Shown here one piece after another: positions 61,919-64,000 of a stretch of 64,000 nt of DNA. The stretch covers positions 5,840,501 to 5,904,500 of the forward strand of contig NZ_CP097800.1 of the NCBI RefSeq assembly GCF_000612545.2, read 5' to 3'. The position numbers and the translations under genes are program-made. The stretch comes from Streptomyces sp. PCS3-D2. GTDB lineage: Bacteria > Actinomycetota > Actinomycetes > Streptomycetales > Streptomycetaceae. The notes under the pieces were generated by a model, which had not been told where the DNA came from, made no database searches, and saw only the letters and a list, made by a program, of their open reading frames with translations. Numbering within the stretch: the first letter of the stretch is position 1; the number at the start of each line of letters is the position of its first letter.

Positions 61919-61930
61919 TACCGATCGGTA
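61919..61930. promoter_or_regulatory. Palindromic operator upstream of the hydroxylase operon
   Basis: TACCGATCGGTA is a perfect 12-bp palindrome 44 bp before the hydroxylase ATG, with a related GGTAACC at 61904-61910. The form is common for TetR-family sites. No regulator gene lies alongside. Confidence 0.5.
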
Positions 61931-61974
61931 ACAACCTCTAGCGGCACCCCCGAAGGCGCCTCTATGGTGCGGAC

Positions 61975-62934
61975 ATGCCGAACCTGCCCGATGTCGTGCT
62001 GTGGTCCATACCCGCCTTCGTGCTGCTCACCGTCATCGAGCTGGTGAGCTACCGGCTCCATCCCGACGAGGACGCGGCCGGGTACGACACCAAGGACGCC
62101 GCCACCAGCATCGGCATGGGGCTCGGCAGCATCGGCTTCGACCTCCTGTGGAAGATCCCGGTGGTCGCGGTCTTCACCGCCGTCTACGAACTCACCCCGC
62201 TGCGGGTTCCGTTGCTCTGGTGGACCGTCCCGCTGATGCTGCTCGCCCAGGACTTCCTCTACTACTGGCAGCACCGCAGCCACCACGTCATCCGCATCCT
62301 GTGGGCCTGCCACGTGGTCCACCACAGCAGCCGGAAGTTCAACCTCACCACCGCGCTGCGGCAGCCCTGGACCAGTGCCACGACCTACTGGTTCTACCTG
62401 CCGATGGTGGCGGTCGGGGTGCACCCCGCCGTGATCCCGTTCTGCTACGGCATCAACCTGCTCTACCAGTTCTGGGTCCACACCGAGCGCATCGGGAAGC
62501 TGCCCCGGGCCTACGAGTACGTCTTCAACACCCCGTCGCACCACCGCGTCCACCACGCGTCCCAGGGCGGCTACCTGGACCGCAACTACGGCGGCATCCT
62601 GATCGTCTGGGACCGGATGTTCGGCTCCTGGGTGGGGGAGACCGACCGGCCCGTATACGGGCTCACCAAGAACATCGACACCTACAACCCGCTGCGCGTG
62701 GCCACTCACGAGTACGCCGCCATCGCCCGGGACGTGCGCGCCGCCCGGAGCTGGAGCGAGCGGGCCGGCCGGGTCTTCCGCGGCCCCGGCTGGCAGCCCG
62801 CGGCATCGGTCCAGGCGGCCCCGGCCGCCCAGGCCGCCGCACCCGCGGCGCAGGCCGCCGTGGCCGCGCCCGCTGCCCCCACCGCACCCGCCCCCACCAC
62901 CGACCCGGCCGCCGTACAGGAGGCCACCGCGTGA
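61975..62934 (+). CDS. Alkylglycerol monooxygenase-like membrane hydroxylase (fatty acid hydroxylase superfamily)
   Basis: The 319-residue integral membrane di-iron protein has the eight-His array: YYWQHRSHH (near residue 96), HVVHHSSRKFN, FWVHTERIG and NTPSHHRVHHASQGG. Beyond the generic motifs, NLTTALRQ, NLLYQFWVHTE, DRNYGGILIVWDRMFG and VYGLTKNIDTYNP closely resemble animal AGMO (TMEM195), which cleaves alkylglycerol ethers. A ~55-residue Ala/Pro-rich tail follows. The ATG with a GCGGAC leader starts a two-gene operon with a YhhN protein. Ether-lipid cleavage is inferred; the electron donor is unknown. Confidence 0.88.
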   Translation: MPNLPDVVLWSIPAFVLLTVIELVSYRLHPDEDAAGYDTKDAATSIGMGLGSIGFDLLWKIPVVAVFTAVYELTPLRVPLLWWTVPLMLLAQDFLYYWQHRSHHVIRILWACHVVHHSSRKFNLTTALRQPWTSATTYWFYLPMVAVGVHPAVIPFCYGINLLYQFWVHTERIGKLPRAYEYVFNTPSHHRVHHASQGGYLDRNYGGILIVWDRMFGSWVGETDRPVYGLTKNIDTYNPLRVATHEYAAIARDVRAARSWSERAGRVFRGPGWQPAASVQAAPAAQAAAPAAQAAVAAPAAPTAPAPTTDPAAVQEATA

Positions 62935-63617
62935 GCACCGCTGAGTCCACCGGCCGCCCCGGCCCCTCCTGGGCCGCCGAGCGGGCGGTGCCCGGCAGGG
63001 AGCGGCTCGGCCGCGCCGCCCTCGTGTGCCTGGCCGTGGCCGCCGCCGCCGACCTCGGGGCGCTGCTCGCCGACTGGCACCTCGGGCACGTCATCGCCAA
63101 GCCGCTCCTGATGCCGCTGCTGGTGGTCCACGTGATCACGCGCGGCGCGCCCCGCCTGTTGGCCGCCGCCCTGCTCTTCGGCTGGGGCGGGGACCTGGCC
63201 CTGCTCTTCGACGCCGAGGCGGCCTTCCTGGTCGGCATGGGATCCTTCGCCGTCGGGCACGTCTGCTACCTCGTCCTGTTCGGCAAGCGGCCCGCGAACC
63301 CCCTGCTGGGGGGCGCCTACGCGCTGGCCCTGCTGGGCACCGTCGCCCTGCTGTGGCCCGACCTGCCCGCTGACCTGCGCATCCCCGTGGCCGGCTACAG
63401 CCTGCTGCTGACCGCCATGGCCTTCCGCTCCAGCGCCCTCGGCCTACGGGCCGGCATCGGCGGCGCGCTGTTCCTGCTGTCCGACACCCTCATCGCCACC
63501 GGTGTCGCCGAGTGGCCCCAGCTGCCCCGCCCCGACTTCTGGATCATGGCCACCTATCTGGCCGCCCAGTACCTGCTGGCCACCGGAGCGACCATGCGCG
63601 AAGCAGGCGTACGGTAG
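62931..63617 (+). CDS. YhhN/TMEM86-family lysoplasmalogenase-like protein
   Basis: The 228-residue membrane protein with about eight helices has the YhhN signature: LFGWGGDLALLF (conserved Asp near residue 85), FLVGMGSFAVGHVCYLVLFGKRP and LFLLSDTLIA (second conserved Asp near 188). TMEM86B of this family hydrolyses the vinyl-ether bond of lysoplasmalogens. The GTG overlaps the stop of the AGMO-like gene, so both proteins are made together and probably share a substrate class. Confidence 0.88.
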   Translation: MSTAESTGRPGPSWAAERAVPGRERLGRAALVCLAVAAAADLGALLADWHLGHVIAKPLLMPLLVVHVITRGAPRLLAAALLFGWGGDLALLFDAEAAFLVGMGSFAVGHVCYLVLFGKRPANPLLGGAYALALLGTVALLWPDLPADLRIPVAGYSLLLTAMAFRSSALGLRAGIGGALFLLSDTLIATGVAEWPQLPRPDFWIMATYLAAQYLLATGATMREAGVR

Positions 63618-63673
63618 GACGGTTCCACAGTCGTACAAGACTGAACGATCTCGAACCGGAGGACTGCACCACC

Positions 63674-64000
63674 ATGCGCGCCACCGTCATCCACGCCCCG
63701 CACGACATCCGCGTGGAGGAGGTGCCCGACGCTGCGATCCAGCGCCCCGAGGACGCCGTCGTCCGCGTCCTGCGTGCCTGCATCTGCGGCAGCGACCTGT
63801 GGGCCTACCGGGGCGAGGCCGCGCGCCGGCCCGGCCAGCGCATCGGCCACGAGTTCCTGGGCGTCGTGGAGGAGACCGGCCCGGCGGTGTCGGGCCTGCG
63901 CGCCGGCGACCTGGTCGTCGCGCCCTTCATGTGGTCGGACGGTACCTGCGAGTACTGCAAGGAGGGCCTCTACACCTCCTGCGACCACGGCGGGTTCTGG
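63674..64000 (+). CDS. Zinc-dependent alcohol dehydrogenase, N-terminal part (cut by window edge)
   Basis: The first 109 residues are visible: MRATVIHAPHDIRVEEVP start, catalytic zinc ligands Cys in RACICGSDLWAY and GHEFLGVVEETG (His-Glu), and the structural-zinc Cys set CEYCKEGLYTSC. This is the medium-chain dehydrogenase family. It starts 56 bp after the YhhN gene on the same strand and could oxidise or reduce an aldehyde released by the ether-lipid enzymes, but has space for its own promoter. Confidence 0.9.
   Translation, partial: MRATVIHAPHDIRVEEVPDAAIQRPEDAVVRVLRACICGSDLWAYRGEAARRPGQRIGHEFLGVVEETGPAVSGLRAGDLVVAPFMWSDGTCEYCKEGLYTSCDHGGFW

Overview
The window is a high-GC actinobacterial chromosome segment, almost certainly Streptomyces. 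Evidence: strong G/C bias at third codon positions, many GTG starts, dense ATGA/GTGA/TGATG stop-start overlaps, no mobile elements, and a gene order I recall from the S. coelicolor core chromosome (suf operon, dapD, a SCO1860-type wall protein, cobalamin genes, a PiT transporter, an ABC-F gene). I recognised no tRNA, rRNA, CRISPR array, IS element or prophage.

Layout. 0-8 kb: an ABC exporter runs leftward, divergent from the operon sufR-sufB-sufD-Rieske-sufC-sufS-sufU-sufT for Fe-S cluster assembly. A CAAC-N6-GTTG SufR box overlaps the sufR start codon. 8-13 kb: an SMR pump with a TetR regulator, an HxlR regulator fused to a peroxiredoxin and facing an MFS pump, then dapD. 13-19 kb: a secreted nuclease, a ~500-residue protein of unknown function, and a Tat-exported PhoX phosphatase behind a candidate PHO box. 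19-28 kb: a double-TerD protein, an aldehyde dehydrogenase facing an IclR regulator, a membrane protein/histidine kinase/response regulator operon, and a class B PBP. 28-32 kb: a DsbA/FrnE protein, a class V aminotransferase, an amidohydrolase and an LAETG-anchored protein.

32-43 kb: cobalamin synthesis, with a CbiG-like/CobC fusion, a ZIP transporter and the leftward operon cobD-cobQ-(BchI/BchD chelatase)-cobO-cobB, led by a clear cobalamin riboswitch. A PiT phosphate transporter with a two-unit PHO box follows. 43-53.7 kb: a hydrolase, a paralogue of the 15.6-kb unknown protein, a zinc metallopeptidase, an ABC-F protein preceded by what looks like a leaderless 7-codon leader ORF, a small HTH protein, an enoyl-CoA hydratase, and an Asp23/Gls24-AmaP envelope-stress cluster.

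53.7-64 kb: an atypical SDR, SURF1, a DEDDh-BRCT exonuclease, then a TetR-controlled set (acetoacetate decarboxylase-like, SDR with an apparent +1 frameshift, two tandem amidohydrolases). The last operon pairs an alkylglycerol-monooxygenase-like membrane hydroxylase with a YhhN/TMEM86 lysoplasmalogenase-like protein, followed by a zinc alcohol dehydrogenase cut by the window edge. The best candidates for undescribed biology are this ether-lipid-type pair, the HxlR-peroxiredoxin fusion, the ABC-F leader ORF and the decarboxylase/amidohydrolase cluster.
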